A stretch of 64,000 nucleotides of DNA. Source: Erysipelotrichaceae bacterium (lineage in GTDB: Bacteria; Bacillota_I; Bacilli_A; Erysipelotrichales; Erysipelotrichaceae). Under the pieces are notes generated by a model that saw only the letters and a program-made list of their open reading frames with translations, ran no database searches and was not told where the DNA came from. Position numbers and translations under genes: made by a program. Shown here piece by piece: positions 40,340-49,967 of the stretch (its first letter is position 1; every line of letters starts with the position of its first letter). The DNA lies in the NCBI GenBank assembly GCA_017550145.1, contig JAFZQG010000012.1:1-64000 (forward strand). Reading direction: 5' to 3'.

Positions 40340-41152
40340 ATGAAAAACTCAAAATTAGCTCTAATCTATGACTTTGATAAGACCCTTTCTCCACGGGATA
40401 TGCAGGAGTTTCACTACATAAAATCCCTTGGTTATGACAATCCTGCGGATTTCTGGGCGGAATGCGGTGAGTTCTCTGCCAAACATAACTGTGACGGCAT
40501 CCTTTCGTATATGTATCTGATGGTCAGCAAGAATCCTGATCTGACCAGAAAACAGCTGATCGAGGAAGGCAAATACGTCGAGCTGTACAAGGGTGTGAAT
40601 ACCTGGTTTGATCGGATCAATGAATACGGACGCAAACACCATGTGAGTGTCGAACATTATGTCATTTCTTCCGGACTGACCGATATCATTAAGGGTACTT
40701 CGATAGCGAAGAAGTTTAAAAAGATCTATGCATGTACCTATGCCTATGATGAGAAAGGCAAGGTTTTATGGCCTTCAAGAGTGGTCAACTATACGATGAA
40801 GACCCAGTATATCTTCAGGATCAATAAGGGCGTCATGGTTGAGACCAACGACGAAGATCTCAACAGTTCGACTTCCGAAGCGGAGAAGTATATTCCGTTA
40901 GAGAATATGGTTTACTTCGGTGATGGAAGTACGGATGTCCCTAGCATGAAAGTCGTCCAGCAGAACGGCGGTACGACGATTGCGGTCTTTGGCGATGATT
41001 CCAAGAAAAACAGAGCGGAAAAACTGTATACGGATAAAAGAGCTACTTTCTTTGTAAAGGCTGATTATTCAAAGGGCAGTCGCATTGAAAAGATTGTGGA
41101 GGGTATTATTGATTCACTGGAAGCCAGATCAAGACTGGATGATTATCGATAA
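40340..41152 (+). CDS. HAD-superfamily phosphatase
   Basis: 270 residues. Motif I is IYDFDKTLS (two catalytic Asp), motif II is VISSG, and motif IV is VYFGDGSTDVPSMK. A helical cap lies between, as in phosphoserine-phosphatase-like HAD proteins. The substrate cannot be read. It precedes the glycogen genes by 3 bp at its end, so it is co-transcribed with them. There is no SD; extended -10 TGA-TATAAT (40325-40330) lies 9 bases before the ATG, giving a leader of only a few bases. Confidence 0.85.
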   Translation: MKNSKLALIYDFDKTLSPRDMQEFHYIKSLGYDNPADFWAECGEFSAKHNCDGILSYMYLMVSKNPDLTRKQLIEEGKYVELYKGVNTWFDRINEYGRKHHVSVEHYVISSGLTDIIKGTSIAKKFKKIYACTYAYDEKGKVLWPSRVVNYTMKTQYIFRINKGVMVETNDEDLNSSTSEAEKYIPLENMVYFGDGSTDVPSMKVVQQNGGTTIAVFGDDSKKNRAEKLYTDKRATFFVKADYSKGSRIEKIVEGIIDSLEARSRLDDYR

Positions 41153-41155
41153 TAT

Positions 41156-42841
41156 ATGTATAAAAAAGAAGATTTCAATATCAAAACACTGGGATGTTTT
41201 TACTCCCGTTTAAGGACCGTTTTCAGGGTCTTCGCTCCTGATTATAATGAGCTGAAACTTATCATCAAGAATCATGAATACAAGATGCACAGAAAGGGTG
41301 CCTGTTTTGAGATCGCCTTATGCGGTAATCTGGAACTGCAGTCTTATCATTATGAAGGCGATGGGATAAGCTTTGCGGATCCTTTTGCGTATCTGGCTTT
41401 GAATGATGAATCGATCGTTCTGGATACGAAGAAATTCAACAATGAAGCAATCGTTCCGGATGAGGTTAATGATCCGATCATCTATGAATGTTCGGTGAGA
41501 GATTTCTCGGCTGATGATTCCTATCCGGGAAAATATAAAAAGAAATTTCTGGCTTTATCGGAAACAGGTCTGAAGAAAGATGATTTCTTTGTCTTGGGTC
41601 TAGATTATCTCAAACACCTGGGAATCACCCATCTGCAGCTGTTACCTGTTTTTGATTTTGATAACGACCGAAGTGATTATAACTGGGGTTATAATCCGAC
41701 GGCCTATAACTATCTGAAAAAGGATTATGTCTATAATCAGGATGATCCGTATGCCTATATCAATGAATTCAGGCAGACGGTCAATGCTTTACATAAAAAC
41801 AATATCCGGGTAACTCTGGATGTGGTCTTTAATCATGTCTATAATGCGAAGAAGTTTGATCTGGGGAAGATGCTGAAGGGAAAACTTTACAGATACAGAC
41901 CGGATGGAACCATGGCTGAAGGATCAATGTGCGGTTCGGAGATCAGAAGCGAAGATCCGTTTGTCAGAGCCTATATCCTGGAGATGGTCTACCGTTATCT
42001 GAAGATCTTTGATATCGATGGAATCAGAATGGACCTGATGGGCATCCTGGATCATGAAACAGTCGATATGCTTTATGATGTGATGAATGAACATAAGAAG
42101 GGCTTCTTAGTTTACGGGGAAGGCTGGAATATGGGTGATGTCTTACCTGAAGAGGAAAGAGCTGCGATCCCTAATGCCCGCAAGATGCCGGGAGTAATGA
42201 TGTTCAATGACCACTTCAGAGATACGATCATCAGTTATATTGCCGGAAACAGAGAGATCATCGAGGATGTGGAAAAGATGATCGGTGCGGACGGTTCATA
42301 TCTGAATCACCGCCAGTCTTTGAACTTCGTGGAATGTCATGATGATTATACTTTTTATGATCGGATGATGCTGTATAAGAGTGATGAAGCCAAAGAGCTC
42401 AATGAGAAAAGATCGAGACTGGCTCTGGCGATCGTTCTTGTCAGTAGAGGCGTACCTTTCATTCATATGGGTGAAGAGTTCTTAAGAAGTAAAGGCGGAC
42501 TTAGAAACTCCTATAATTCCGGCGACTACATCAACAGTATCGACTGGGATGAACGCGTTAAACATAATGAATTGTGTGATTACTTCAGAGATCTGATCCA
42601 GATCAGAAAGAAATATCCGGTTTTCAATAAATCCGATACACCTGTGGACTTCTCCGATTACTATGAGTGTCTGATCTACAGGATCGGGAATCTGATGATC
42701 ATAATCAACCCGTCGGGTAACGATTACATGTATTCCGACGGCAATAACTACAGTGTCATTTTCGATGACCGCGGTGCCTGTGAGTACCAGAGCGAAATCC
42801 TGGCTGTTTCTGCCTATTCCTTAGTGATATGCAGATTTTAA
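41156..42841 (+). CDS. GH13 glycoside hydrolase, type I pullulanase-like
   Basis: 561 residues. An N-terminal beta-rich region (RTVFRVFAPDYNELKLIIKN) resembles a CBM48-like module. The (beta/alpha)8 barrel has YNWGYNP, the type I pullulanase signature, DVVFNH, nucleophile region GIRMDLMG, acid/base VYGEGWN and NFVECHDDYT. Probably hydrolyses alpha-1,6 branch points of glycogen in the cytoplasm, as no signal peptide is present. Shorter than secreted pullulanases. First of five glycogen-metabolism genes here. It lacks a clear SD and may depend on translation of the HAD gene 3 bp upstream. Confidence 0.85.
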   Translation: MYKKEDFNIKTLGCFYSRLRTVFRVFAPDYNELKLIIKNHEYKMHRKGACFEIALCGNLELQSYHYEGDGISFADPFAYLALNDESIVLDTKKFNNEAIVPDEVNDPIIYECSVRDFSADDSYPGKYKKKFLALSETGLKKDDFFVLGLDYLKHLGITHLQLLPVFDFDNDRSDYNWGYNPTAYNYLKKDYVYNQDDPYAYINEFRQTVNALHKNNIRVTLDVVFNHVYNAKKFDLGKMLKGKLYRYRPDGTMAEGSMCGSEIRSEDPFVRAYILEMVYRYLKIFDIDGIRMDLMGILDHETVDMLYDVMNEHKKGFLVYGEGWNMGDVLPEEERAAIPNARKMPGVMMFNDHFRDTIISYIAGNREIIEDVEKMIGADGSYLNHRQSLNFVECHDDYTFYDRMMLYKSDEAKELNEKRSRLALAIVLVSRGVPFIHMGEEFLRSKGGLRNSYNSGDYINSIDWDERVKHNELCDYFRDLIQIRKKYPVFNKSDTPVDFSDYYECLIYRIGNLMIIINPSGNDYMYSDGNNYSVIFDDRGACEYQSEILAVSAYSLVICRF

Positions 42842-42889
42842 TAGTGTATAATGAAATTAAATTAAAGTACTGAAGGGGTATTATTAATC

Positions 42890-44044
42890 ATGAAAAAAAA
42901 TAATATGGTAGCAATGATACTTGCCGGAGGAAGAGGATCCAGACTTTTTGATCTGACCAAAAAGGTCGCCAAACCGGCCGTCCATTTTGGCGGTAAGTAT
43001 CGGATCATTGATTTTGCGCTGTCCAACTGCGCAAATTCACACATTTCGACGGTAGGTGTCCTGGTTCAGTATGAGTCGATTCTGCTGAGTTCCTATTCGG
43101 CCAGAAGCTCAACCTGGGGCCTTGACTCCAAGGGCGGTGGCGTCTATGTTCTCTCACCTCGTGAGAAGGATGAGACCGGTTTAGGCTTATACAGTGGTAC
43201 AGCCGATGCCATCTACCAGAATCTGGATTTCCTTGATCAGGAAGAAGCCGACTATGTGCTGATCCTTTCGGGAGACCACATCTATAAGATGGACTATGAA
43301 AAGATGCTTAAGGCACATATCGATGCCGGTGCGGAAGCTACGATCGCCGTCATCGAAGTTCCGAAGAAGGAAGCCAGCCGTTTCGGTATCATGAACACCG
43401 ATAAGACCGACAGAATCATCGAATTCGAAGAAAAACCTAAAGAGCCTAAATCCAATCTGGCTTCCATGGGTGTCTATATCTTCTCTTACAAGTCACTCAG
43501 AAAATATCTGAAGGAAGATGCCAAGGTTGCGGATTCTGCTCATGACTTCGGTAAGAGTATCATTCCGGCTTACCTGAAAGACGGCCTGAAACTTCAGGCC
43601 TACCGATTCAAGGGTTACTGGAAAGATGTCGGAACCATCGATTCCCTCTGGGAAGCCAATATGGATCTTCTGAAAGACAATTCCGGACTGGATCTGTTTG
43701 ATCCTGACTGGAAGATCTATACAGACGATGCCAGCGCCACACCGCAGTGCATCGGCTCCAAGGCCAAGATCGATAATGCCTTCATTACGCAAGGCGCTAT
43801 CATCAACGGCGAAGTCGATCATTCGGTAATCTTCTCTGGTGCGGAAATATGTGAGAATGCCAAGGTCAGCGAATCAGTCATCATGAATAATGTCATAGTT
43901 GGTAAGGGCGCCAAACTGACAAGATGTCTGGTAGCTGACGATGTCAGGATTCCTGAAGGCATGACTCTGGGAAAGAAGAACTCCGATGAGATCTTGCTTG
44001 TATCAAAAGCCCTTATAGCAAAGGCAGGTGAAAATCATGAGTAA
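42890..44044 (+). CDS. glgC: Glucose-1-phosphate adenylyltransferase catalytic subunit
   Basis: 384 residues. N-terminal NTP-binding loop [31 protein letters not shown], catalytic [14 protein letters not shown], sugar-binding EFEEKPKEP, and a C-terminal left-handed beta-helix. It makes ADP-glucose from glucose-1-phosphate and ATP. SD GAAGGGG, with a possible internal promoter -10 (TATAAT 42847-42852). It overlaps glgD by 8 bp. Confidence 0.95.
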   Translation: MKKNNMVAMILAGGRGSRLFDLTKKVAKPAVHFGGKYRIIDFALSNCANSHISTVGVLVQYESILLSSYSARSSTWGLDSKGGGVYVLSPREKDETGLGLYSGTADAIYQNLDFLDQEEADYVLILSGDHIYKMDYEKMLKAHIDAGAEATIAVIEVPKKEASRFGIMNTDKTDRIIEFEEKPKEPKSNLASMGVYIFSYKSLRKYLKEDAKVADSAHDFGKSIIPAYLKDGLKLQAYRFKGYWKDVGTIDSLWEANMDLLKDNSGLDLFDPDWKIYTDDASATPQCIGSKAKIDNAFITQGAIINGEVDHSVIFSGAEICENAKVSESVIMNNVIVGKGAKLTRCLVADDVRIPEGMTLGKKNSDEILLVSKALIAKAGENHE

Positions 44045-45152
44045 AGTTTTAGGTATTCTGAATTTCGAACCTTCTTATGTCCATGTAAGAGGTCTGGAAG
44101 ATTTCCGTCCGATTTCGGCTACTTCGATTCTGGGCAGATACAGAGTCATCGACTTCATGCTATCGAATTTCACCAACTCCGGTGTCGAAGCAATCAAAGT
44201 ATTCATTAAGAGCAGACCGCGTTCAACGGTTGAACATATCACGCATACCAGCTATAACCTCAACTCCAAGCGCGGCAAGATCCAGCTGTTACACGGTGAT
44301 ACCGACTACAGAAACAACGAACTGTTCAATGTCGATATCCAGGCTTTCAAGACATATATGGAATTCGTCGATGTCGAAAATCCATCCTATGTCGTGATCG
44401 CACCTTCGCACTTTATTTTCAAACAGGATTTCAATGAGATCCTGGAATATCATATCAAGTCCAAGAATGACATCACGATGCTGTATCAGAGCGTCAATAA
44501 TGCCGATACGCAGTACCTGATGGGCGATGTTGTTTCTTTAGACGAAAAGAAGAGAGTTACGGCTTTCCATAAGAACAGAGGCAAATACAAGAAAGTCAAT
44601 GTTTCTTTGGAGACCTATGTCATGTCGACTCTGACCTTCAAGCAGCTGGTCGATGAAGCCTGCACGACTTCTTCACTCTATTCACTGTCCGATATCGTTG
44701 CGGACTGTGTCAGAGCCATGAAGATCGGCGCTTACCAGCATCACGGTTTCTGCGCATGCATCTCGACTTTAAATGCTTACTATGAGGCCAATATGCAGAT
44801 CAAGAAAGAAAAAGAACTGCTGAAGCTCATCAATGATGACTGGCCAATCTATACCATGACCAATGACTCCTGCCCGACTTTATACAAGAAGGGTGCCAAG
44901 GTATCCGGTTCGATCGTCGCCAACGGCTGTCAGATCGAAGGTACCGTCATCAACTCAGTCATCGGCCGTAATGTCGTAATCAAGGAAGGAGCTGTCATTA
45001 AAGACTCCGTTATCCTTCCGGATACATTCATCGACAAGAATGTCAAACTTGAATGCGGTGTCGTCGACAGACTCTCGATCATCACTCATATCAAGGAACT
45101 GAAAGGAACCAGAGAGGAACCTATCTATATCAAGCGAGGAGATAGAATCTGA
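44037..45152 (+). CDS. glgD: Glucose-1-phosphate adenylyltransferase regulatory subunit
   Basis: 371 residues, homologous to GlgC but with a degenerate N-terminal loop (the GGRG phosphate loop is missing; it begins [37 protein letters not shown]). GlgD forms a heteromer with GlgC in Firmicutes and modulates its activity. ATG 44037 has AGGTGA as SD. Order glgC-glgD-glgA is typical. Confidence 0.94.
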   Translation: MSKVLGILNFEPSYVHVRGLEDFRPISATSILGRYRVIDFMLSNFTNSGVEAIKVFIKSRPRSTVEHITHTSYNLNSKRGKIQLLHGDTDYRNNELFNVDIQAFKTYMEFVDVENPSYVVIAPSHFIFKQDFNEILEYHIKSKNDITMLYQSVNNADTQYLMGDVVSLDEKKRVTAFHKNRGKYKKVNVSLETYVMSTLTFKQLVDEACTTSSLYSLSDIVADCVRAMKIGAYQHHGFCACISTLNAYYEANMQIKKEKELLKLINDDWPIYTMTNDSCPTLYKKGAKVSGSIVANGCQIEGTVINSVIGRNVVIKEGAVIKDSVILPDTFIDKNVKLECGVVDRLSIITHIKELKGTREEPIYIKRGDRI

Positions 45153-46594
45153 TGATTAAAGTACTGTTTGTTTCTTTTGAATCACTACCATTTGTCAAGA
45201 CCGGCGGTCTGGCAGATGTCGTTTATGCATTACCTAAGGCTCTGGATAAAGAGAATTTTGAAGTCCGAGTCGTAATGCCATTATTCAAATCCATCAAGGA
45301 AAAATACTATGAGGGTATGAAGTATCTGGATCATATCTATGTTCATAGCGGTTTCATCAATGAAGAAGCAAACATCTACTCTTATATAAATGAAGGCGTC
45401 GAATATCTGTTCATCGAAAACGATACTTATTTCAATCGTGACGGTGTCTACGGCTATGCCGATGATGCGGCCAGATTCTCGTTCTACAACGTGGCTGTGC
45501 TCGAGATGATGATCAAGATGGATTACTATCCTGATATCTGTCATGAACACGACTATCATGCCGCTGTCTTACCGGCTTTATGCAAGATCAGATACGAAGC
45601 CATCGAAAAGATCAGAAAGATCAAACATATCCTGACGATCCACAATCTGGCTTATCAGGGTGAATATGATAAACAGGTACTCTTTGATTATCTGGCATTT
45701 GACTACAAGTATTATGAAAACGGTGATCTGCGTTTCAATGATTACTGCAATTTCATGAAGATCGGTATTGTCTATGCGGATTATGTGACAACGGTATCCA
45801 AGACCTATGCCAAAGAGATCCAGACTCCGGAACTTGGCTGCAAGCTTGATGTCATCTTAAGATACAGAGCTGCGGATCTCTATGGTATCGTCAACGGTAT
45901 CGATACCGATTCGTTCGATCCGGCTAACGATCCGAATATTGCGAAGAAGTATTCTTTGCGTAACTACATTGCCGGCAAGAGGGAAAACAAACTGGCTTTG
46001 CAAAGACAGCTTGGTATTGAAGAAAAGCCCGATACGATGCTGATAGGCATGGTTTCCAGACTTACTTTCCAGAAGGGTGCGGATATCTTCTTAAGTGCCA
46101 TTCAGGAAATCATGAGACATGATATTCAGGTTGCCGTGCTTGGTACAGGCGAATCCAAACACGAGTATTCCTTCAAGATGCTTGAAAATGAAAACAAAGG
46201 ACGTTTTGTCTACTACTGCGGATATAATGAGGGACTGGCTCACAATATGTATGCCGGTCTGGATATGCTGGTGATGCCGTCACTCTTTGAACCGTGTGGG
46301 ATTTCTCAGCTGATCGCAATGCGCTACGGTACATTGCCGCTTGTCAGAGAGACCGGTGGTTTAAAGGATACGGTTGAACCGCTCAATGAATATGACAATT
46401 CAGGCAACGGCTTCTCCTTCGGACCATATGCGACCGAGGATTTCCTCAATGTCTTCAACTATGCCTATACTCAGTACTATGAGTATCCGGAAAGATGGAA
46501 GATGCTGATCAAGAATGCGATGAAGACCGATGTTTCCTTTGAGAAATCCGCAAGAGAATACGAAGTATTATACAGAAAGGTATTAGAGAAATGA
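45152..46594 (+). CDS. glgA: Glycogen synthase
   Basis: 480 residues of the GT5 family. The N-terminal ADP-glucose-binding motif KTGGLADVVYALPKAL, TIHNLAYQGEYD, VSRLTFQKGADI and the C-terminal PSLFEPCGISQLIAMRYGTLPLVRETGGLKDTV region are complete. It extends alpha-1,4-glucan chains from ADP-glucose. One-base overlap with glgD and four with glgB. Confidence 0.95.
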   Translation: MIKVLFVSFESLPFVKTGGLADVVYALPKALDKENFEVRVVMPLFKSIKEKYYEGMKYLDHIYVHSGFINEEANIYSYINEGVEYLFIENDTYFNRDGVYGYADDAARFSFYNVAVLEMMIKMDYYPDICHEHDYHAAVLPALCKIRYEAIEKIRKIKHILTIHNLAYQGEYDKQVLFDYLAFDYKYYENGDLRFNDYCNFMKIGIVYADYVTTVSKTYAKEIQTPELGCKLDVILRYRAADLYGIVNGIDTDSFDPANDPNIAKKYSLRNYIAGKRENKLALQRQLGIEEKPDTMLIGMVSRLTFQKGADIFLSAIQEIMRHDIQVAVLGTGESKHEYSFKMLENENKGRFVYYCGYNEGLAHNMYAGLDMLVMPSLFEPCGISQLIAMRYGTLPLVRETGGLKDTVEPLNEYDNSGNGFSFGPYATEDFLNVFNYAYTQYYEYPERWKMLIKNAMKTDVSFEKSAREYEVLYRKVLEK

Positions 46595-48462
46595 ATCTGG
46601 ACTATTTCTTCTCCGGTCTGGATACACAGGCATATAAGTATATGGGCTGTCATAAACTCGGCGATGGTGTCGAGTTTTATGTGTGGGCTCCGCATGCCAA
46701 GAAAGTTGAAGTCTTCACTTCAAGAGAAGATTTCCGTGTATTCTATCCGCTTGAAAAAGTTGATGATCGCGGTATCTGGCATCTGGTCATCGAAAACTGC
46801 GAATGTATCTATTCATACCGTTACCGCATTACCTGTGCAAATAACAGCGTGATCGAAAAGTCCGATCCGTATGCCTTCTATTCCGAAAGAAGACCTTCCA
46901 ATGCGTCAGTCATGTATGATCTGTCCCAGTATCAGTTTACGGATAAGGAATACATGGACAAGCGTAACTTCTCCTATGAGAATCCTTTGAATATCTATGA
47001 AGTTCATGTCAATGGCTTCAAACACGAAGGGGAACTGACAACTTACAGAGAATTAAAGGAAGAACTGATTCCTTATGTCAAACAGATGGGCTATACTCAT
47101 ATCGAAATGATGCCGATCGTCGAACATCCATTCGACGGTTCCTGGGGTTATCAGGCTACCGGTTTCATGTCGGCGACAAGCCGTTACGGTACGCCGTGGG
47201 ATCTCATGGATTTCGTCAATGAATGTCACCTGAACGATATCGGCGTCATCCTGGATGTAGCTTATGTGCATTTCGCAACCGATTCATTCGGCCTGGTGGC
47301 TTTTGACGGCCAGCCTTGCTACGAGTACAGTGAAAAGAAACTGTCCCGTTCACAATGGGGATCATATCAGTTTGACTTGGGATCAGGTCCGGTTATTTCC
47401 TTTTTAATGTCGGCCGCAAACATTTTCCTCAATGAATATCATTTTGATGGATTGAGAATGGATGCAGTTTCCAACATCATCTTCTTTGACGGAAACAAGA
47501 ATATCGGTGAAAACCAGGCCGGTCAGGCTTTCGTCAAACGTTTCAACTATTCGATCAAGAAGGAACATCCAGATGTCATGCTGATAGCGGAAGACTCCAC
47601 GGATTATCCGAAAGTCACCGTTCCGACCCAATATGAAGGTCTCGGTTTTGACTACAAGTGGGATCTGGGTTGGATGAATGATACCCTGAAGTACTATATG
47701 ATGGATCCGGAGTTCCGTCAGTATCACCACAACATGCTGACGTTCTCCATGGCCTATTTCTATTCAGAGAAATTCATCTTACCTCTGTCGCACGATGAAG
47801 TCGTCCACTCCAAAAAGACGATCGTCGACAAGATGTGGGGCAATTATGAAACCCAGTTTGCGCAGTGCCGCAATCTCTTCCTGTATATGTTTACTCATCC
47901 GGGCAAGAAACTTAACTTCTTAGGTAACGATATCGCCATGTATCGTGAATTCGATGAGACAAGAGGTCTCGACTGGCATCTTTTGGGTTATCCGATGCAC
48001 GACTCCTTCAACAGATATTTCAGAGATCTCTGTCATATCTATAAGGCCTATAAGGCATTCTATGCCTATGATTATAACGGAACCTCATTCCGCTGGATCG
48101 ATGCAGATAACTATAAACAGTCCATCTACATCTATACCAGATATGATGAGGATTACTGCTTCCTGATAATCCTGAATATGAAGCCGATATCCTATACCAA
48201 TTTTAGAGTCGGTGTTCCATATAGAGGCGTCTATACCGAACTGATCAACTCCGAAAAGGATATCTATAACGGCTGCAATATGTGCAACTTCAAACCGGTA
48301 AGATCTCACAAGATCAAAGCACATGGCCTGCCTAATTCGATCACGATCGATCTGGCACCGTATGCGGGCGTAATGTTCTCGGTAAAGGCCAAGAAGAAAG
48401 TTCCGATCTTTGAAGACCCGGATGTCGTCAAGAAACCGGTCAGAAAAGCAAAGGCTGCATAA
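46591..48462 (+). CDS. glgB: 1,4-alpha-glucan branching enzyme
   Basis: 623 residues of GH13_9. N-terminal CBM48 module (VEFYVWAPHAKKVEVFT), then the barrel with DVAYVHF, GLRMDAVSNI (nucleophile), LIAEDSTDYP (acid/base) and LSHDEVVHSKKTI. It transfers chain segments to form alpha-1,6 branches. The extra Lys/Ala-rich tail is short. Last gene of the glycogen operon; no glycogen phosphorylase gene occurs in this window. Confidence 0.95.
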   Translation: MNLDYFFSGLDTQAYKYMGCHKLGDGVEFYVWAPHAKKVEVFTSREDFRVFYPLEKVDDRGIWHLVIENCECIYSYRYRITCANNSVIEKSDPYAFYSERRPSNASVMYDLSQYQFTDKEYMDKRNFSYENPLNIYEVHVNGFKHEGELTTYRELKEELIPYVKQMGYTHIEMMPIVEHPFDGSWGYQATGFMSATSRYGTPWDLMDFVNECHLNDIGVILDVAYVHFATDSFGLVAFDGQPCYEYSEKKLSRSQWGSYQFDLGSGPVISFLMSAANIFLNEYHFDGLRMDAVSNIIFFDGNKNIGENQAGQAFVKRFNYSIKKEHPDVMLIAEDSTDYPKVTVPTQYEGLGFDYKWDLGWMNDTLKYYMMDPEFRQYHHNMLTFSMAYFYSEKFILPLSHDEVVHSKKTIVDKMWGNYETQFAQCRNLFLYMFTHPGKKLNFLGNDIAMYREFDETRGLDWHLLGYPMHDSFNRYFRDLCHIYKAYKAFYAYDYNGTSFRWIDADNYKQSIYIYTRYDEDYCFLIILNMKPISYTNFRVGVPYRGVYTELINSEKDIYNGCNMCNFKPVRSHKIKAHGLPNSITIDLAPYAGVMFSVKAKKKVPIFEDPDVVKKPVRKAKAA

Positions 48463-48476
48463 TACCAAATTTACGA

Positions 48477-48504
48477 GAATCCGGAATTATCCGGATTCTT
48501 TTTT
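48477..48504 (+). terminator. Intrinsic terminator of the glycogen operon
   Basis: GAATCCGG (48477-48484) pairs with CCGGATTC (48491-48498), loop AATTAT, followed by six T. Confidence 0.88.
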
Positions 48505-48574
48505 ACATTTAGGAGCCGTAAAGGATGTGTACTTTGCTTATCATAGTTTTGCTATAAATGTTAAAATAGAACTT

Positions 48575-48973
48575 GTGAAAGAGTTAGCCGTAAGACTTGA
48601 AAGAGGCGCCGATCTCAAGAGGGAAATCGAAAGAATCTGTAAAGAAAACAGTATTAATACCGCTGTTGTTTTATCAGGAGTCGGATGTGTTTATGAGGTC
48701 AGATTCAGAAGAGCCAAAGCAGAAGGCTTCTTTGAGGATAAGGAAGATTATGAGATCGTTTCCTTAAATGGCACAGTTTCCAATGGCCATGCGCATATCC
48801 ACATTTCCTTAAGCGATGATTCAGGCAAAACGATCGGCGGCCATCTGATGGAAGGCTGCCTGATCAATACCACCTGTGAACTGGTCTTAGGCATACTGGA
48901 AGAGTATAAATCTGTCCGTGAATATGATGAGAAGACAGGTTATGATGAAATAGTTTTTGAGAAGGTGAGGTAA
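48575..48973 (+). CDS. PPC/DUF296-domain protein
   Basis: 132 residues from GTG 48575 (KELAVRLERGADLKREIERICKENSI), matching the usual N-terminus of PPC (plant and prokaryote conserved) domains. GVGCVYEVRFRRA, then the metal-binding-like NGHAHIHISLSDDSGKTIGGHLMEGCLINTTCEL with clustered His, complete the fold. Upstream in-frame starts (e.g. GTG 48527) are possible. TAAAAT (48562-48567) lies 7 bases before GTG 48575, suggesting a leaderless start. It is 4 bp from the first COG0523 GTPase. Its ligand is unknown; the operon suggests metal homeostasis. Confidence 0.78.
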   Translation: MKELAVRLERGADLKREIERICKENSINTAVVLSGVGCVYEVRFRRAKAEGFFEDKEDYEIVSLNGTVSNGHAHIHISLSDDSGKTIGGHLMEGCLINTTCELVLGILEEYKSVREYDEKTGYDEIVFEKVR

Positions 48974-48977
48974 CTTT

Positions 48978-49967
48978 ATGATCAATGTTTATATCGTATC
49001 GGGATTTCTGGGAGCCGGAAAGACGACTTTTATCCAGAAACTGTTAAGTGAAAAGAAATTTGCGAAAGTCATGCTGCTGGAAAATGAATTCGGTGAAGTA
49101 GGTGTTGACGGAGCCTTTTTTGATAAATCATTAAGTATCAGAGAAATAAATAACGGCTGTATCTGCTGTTCCTTACAGGGCGATTTTGAAAGTGCTCTGG
49201 AAGAGATCGAAGAAATGGGTATTTCCGATCTGATCATTGAACCATCCGGTGTCGGCAAGCTTTCCGAGATCATAAATGTCGTAAAAGGCGATCCGGATTT
49301 CCGTATCGTCTCCCATATCTGTATCGTCGATGTCAAAACATGCAGGAAATATCATCTGAACTTCAAGGAATATTTCAATGATCAGGTTGCGGCAGCCAAC
49401 GCGATAATCCTGTCGCACACTGATGTAGCTGATGAAGAAACCATAAACAAGGCTATTGAAATCGTTAAAGAACTGAATGATGATGCGCAGATCGTTTCCG
49501 ATCCGATCAGTGATTACTCAATTGAAGAACTGCTTAATATCATCGTTTCAGGTGGCGATATCATGCCTGATTTTGAGGAACACCACCATCATGATGAAGA
49601 CGAAGATGAAGACCATGAACATGAACACGAACATCATCACCATCATGACCATGACCATGATCATGAACATCACCACCACCATCATCACGATGACGATGAT
49701 GATGAAGATGAACCGTTCAAGAATCAGATCTTACGTCCGGATTATGTCTTCACCAAGGCTGAACTGGAAGAGATCTTCAGTAAGATTCCTGAAGATATCA
49801 TCAGAATCAAAGGTTATGTAAAAGGTGAAAATGATACGACTTTATACTTCAACTATGTTTTGAATGAATACAACATTTTTGAAGGCGAAGTTCAGGAAGA
49901 AGCCCTTGTTTCGATCATCGGAACCGTTATAGACAGGAAGTATTTCGAGGAACTGTTCCATGATTAA
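48978..49967 (+). CDS. COG0523/CobW-family GTPase with His-rich metal-binding loop
   Basis: 329 residues. Walker A GFLGAGKT (9-16), the family metal motif CICC (61-64), and Walker B-like IEPSG. Residues 200-246 are an extreme His/Asp/Glu run containing 22 histidines, as in zinc or nickel metallochaperones. A C-terminal CobW_C-like domain (IPEDIIRIKGYV) follows. Such GTPases insert or traffic Zn, Ni or Co. GAGG SD. It overlaps the next GTPase by 8 bp, implying a working pair. Confidence 0.9.
   Translation: MINVYIVSGFLGAGKTTFIQKLLSEKKFAKVMLLENEFGEVGVDGAFFDKSLSIREINNGCICCSLQGDFESALEEIEEMGISDLIIEPSGVGKLSEIINVVKGDPDFRIVSHICIVDVKTCRKYHLNFKEYFNDQVAAANAIILSHTDVADEETINKAIEIVKELNDDAQIVSDPISDYSIEELLNIIVSGGDIMPDFEEHHHHDEDEDEDHEHEHEHHHHHDHDHDHEHHHHHHHDDDDDEDEPFKNQILRPDYVFTKAELEEIFSKIPEDIIRIKGYVKGENDTTLYFNYVLNEYNIFEGEVQEEALVSIIGTVIDRKYFEELFHD

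Noticed and set aside
49570-49720. Simple-sequence expansion or sequencing artefact in the His/Asp region
   Set aside because: The frame stays open on both sides into conserved CobW domains and the codons vary (CAT/CAC, GAT/GAC). His-rich loops here are known in COG0523 proteins.
49477-49821. Met/Ile/Thr-rich 114-residue frame inside the His-rich GTPase gene
   Set aside because: It is the shifted reading of the His/Asp codon run (CAT GAC becomes ATG ACC). No SD and no domain.
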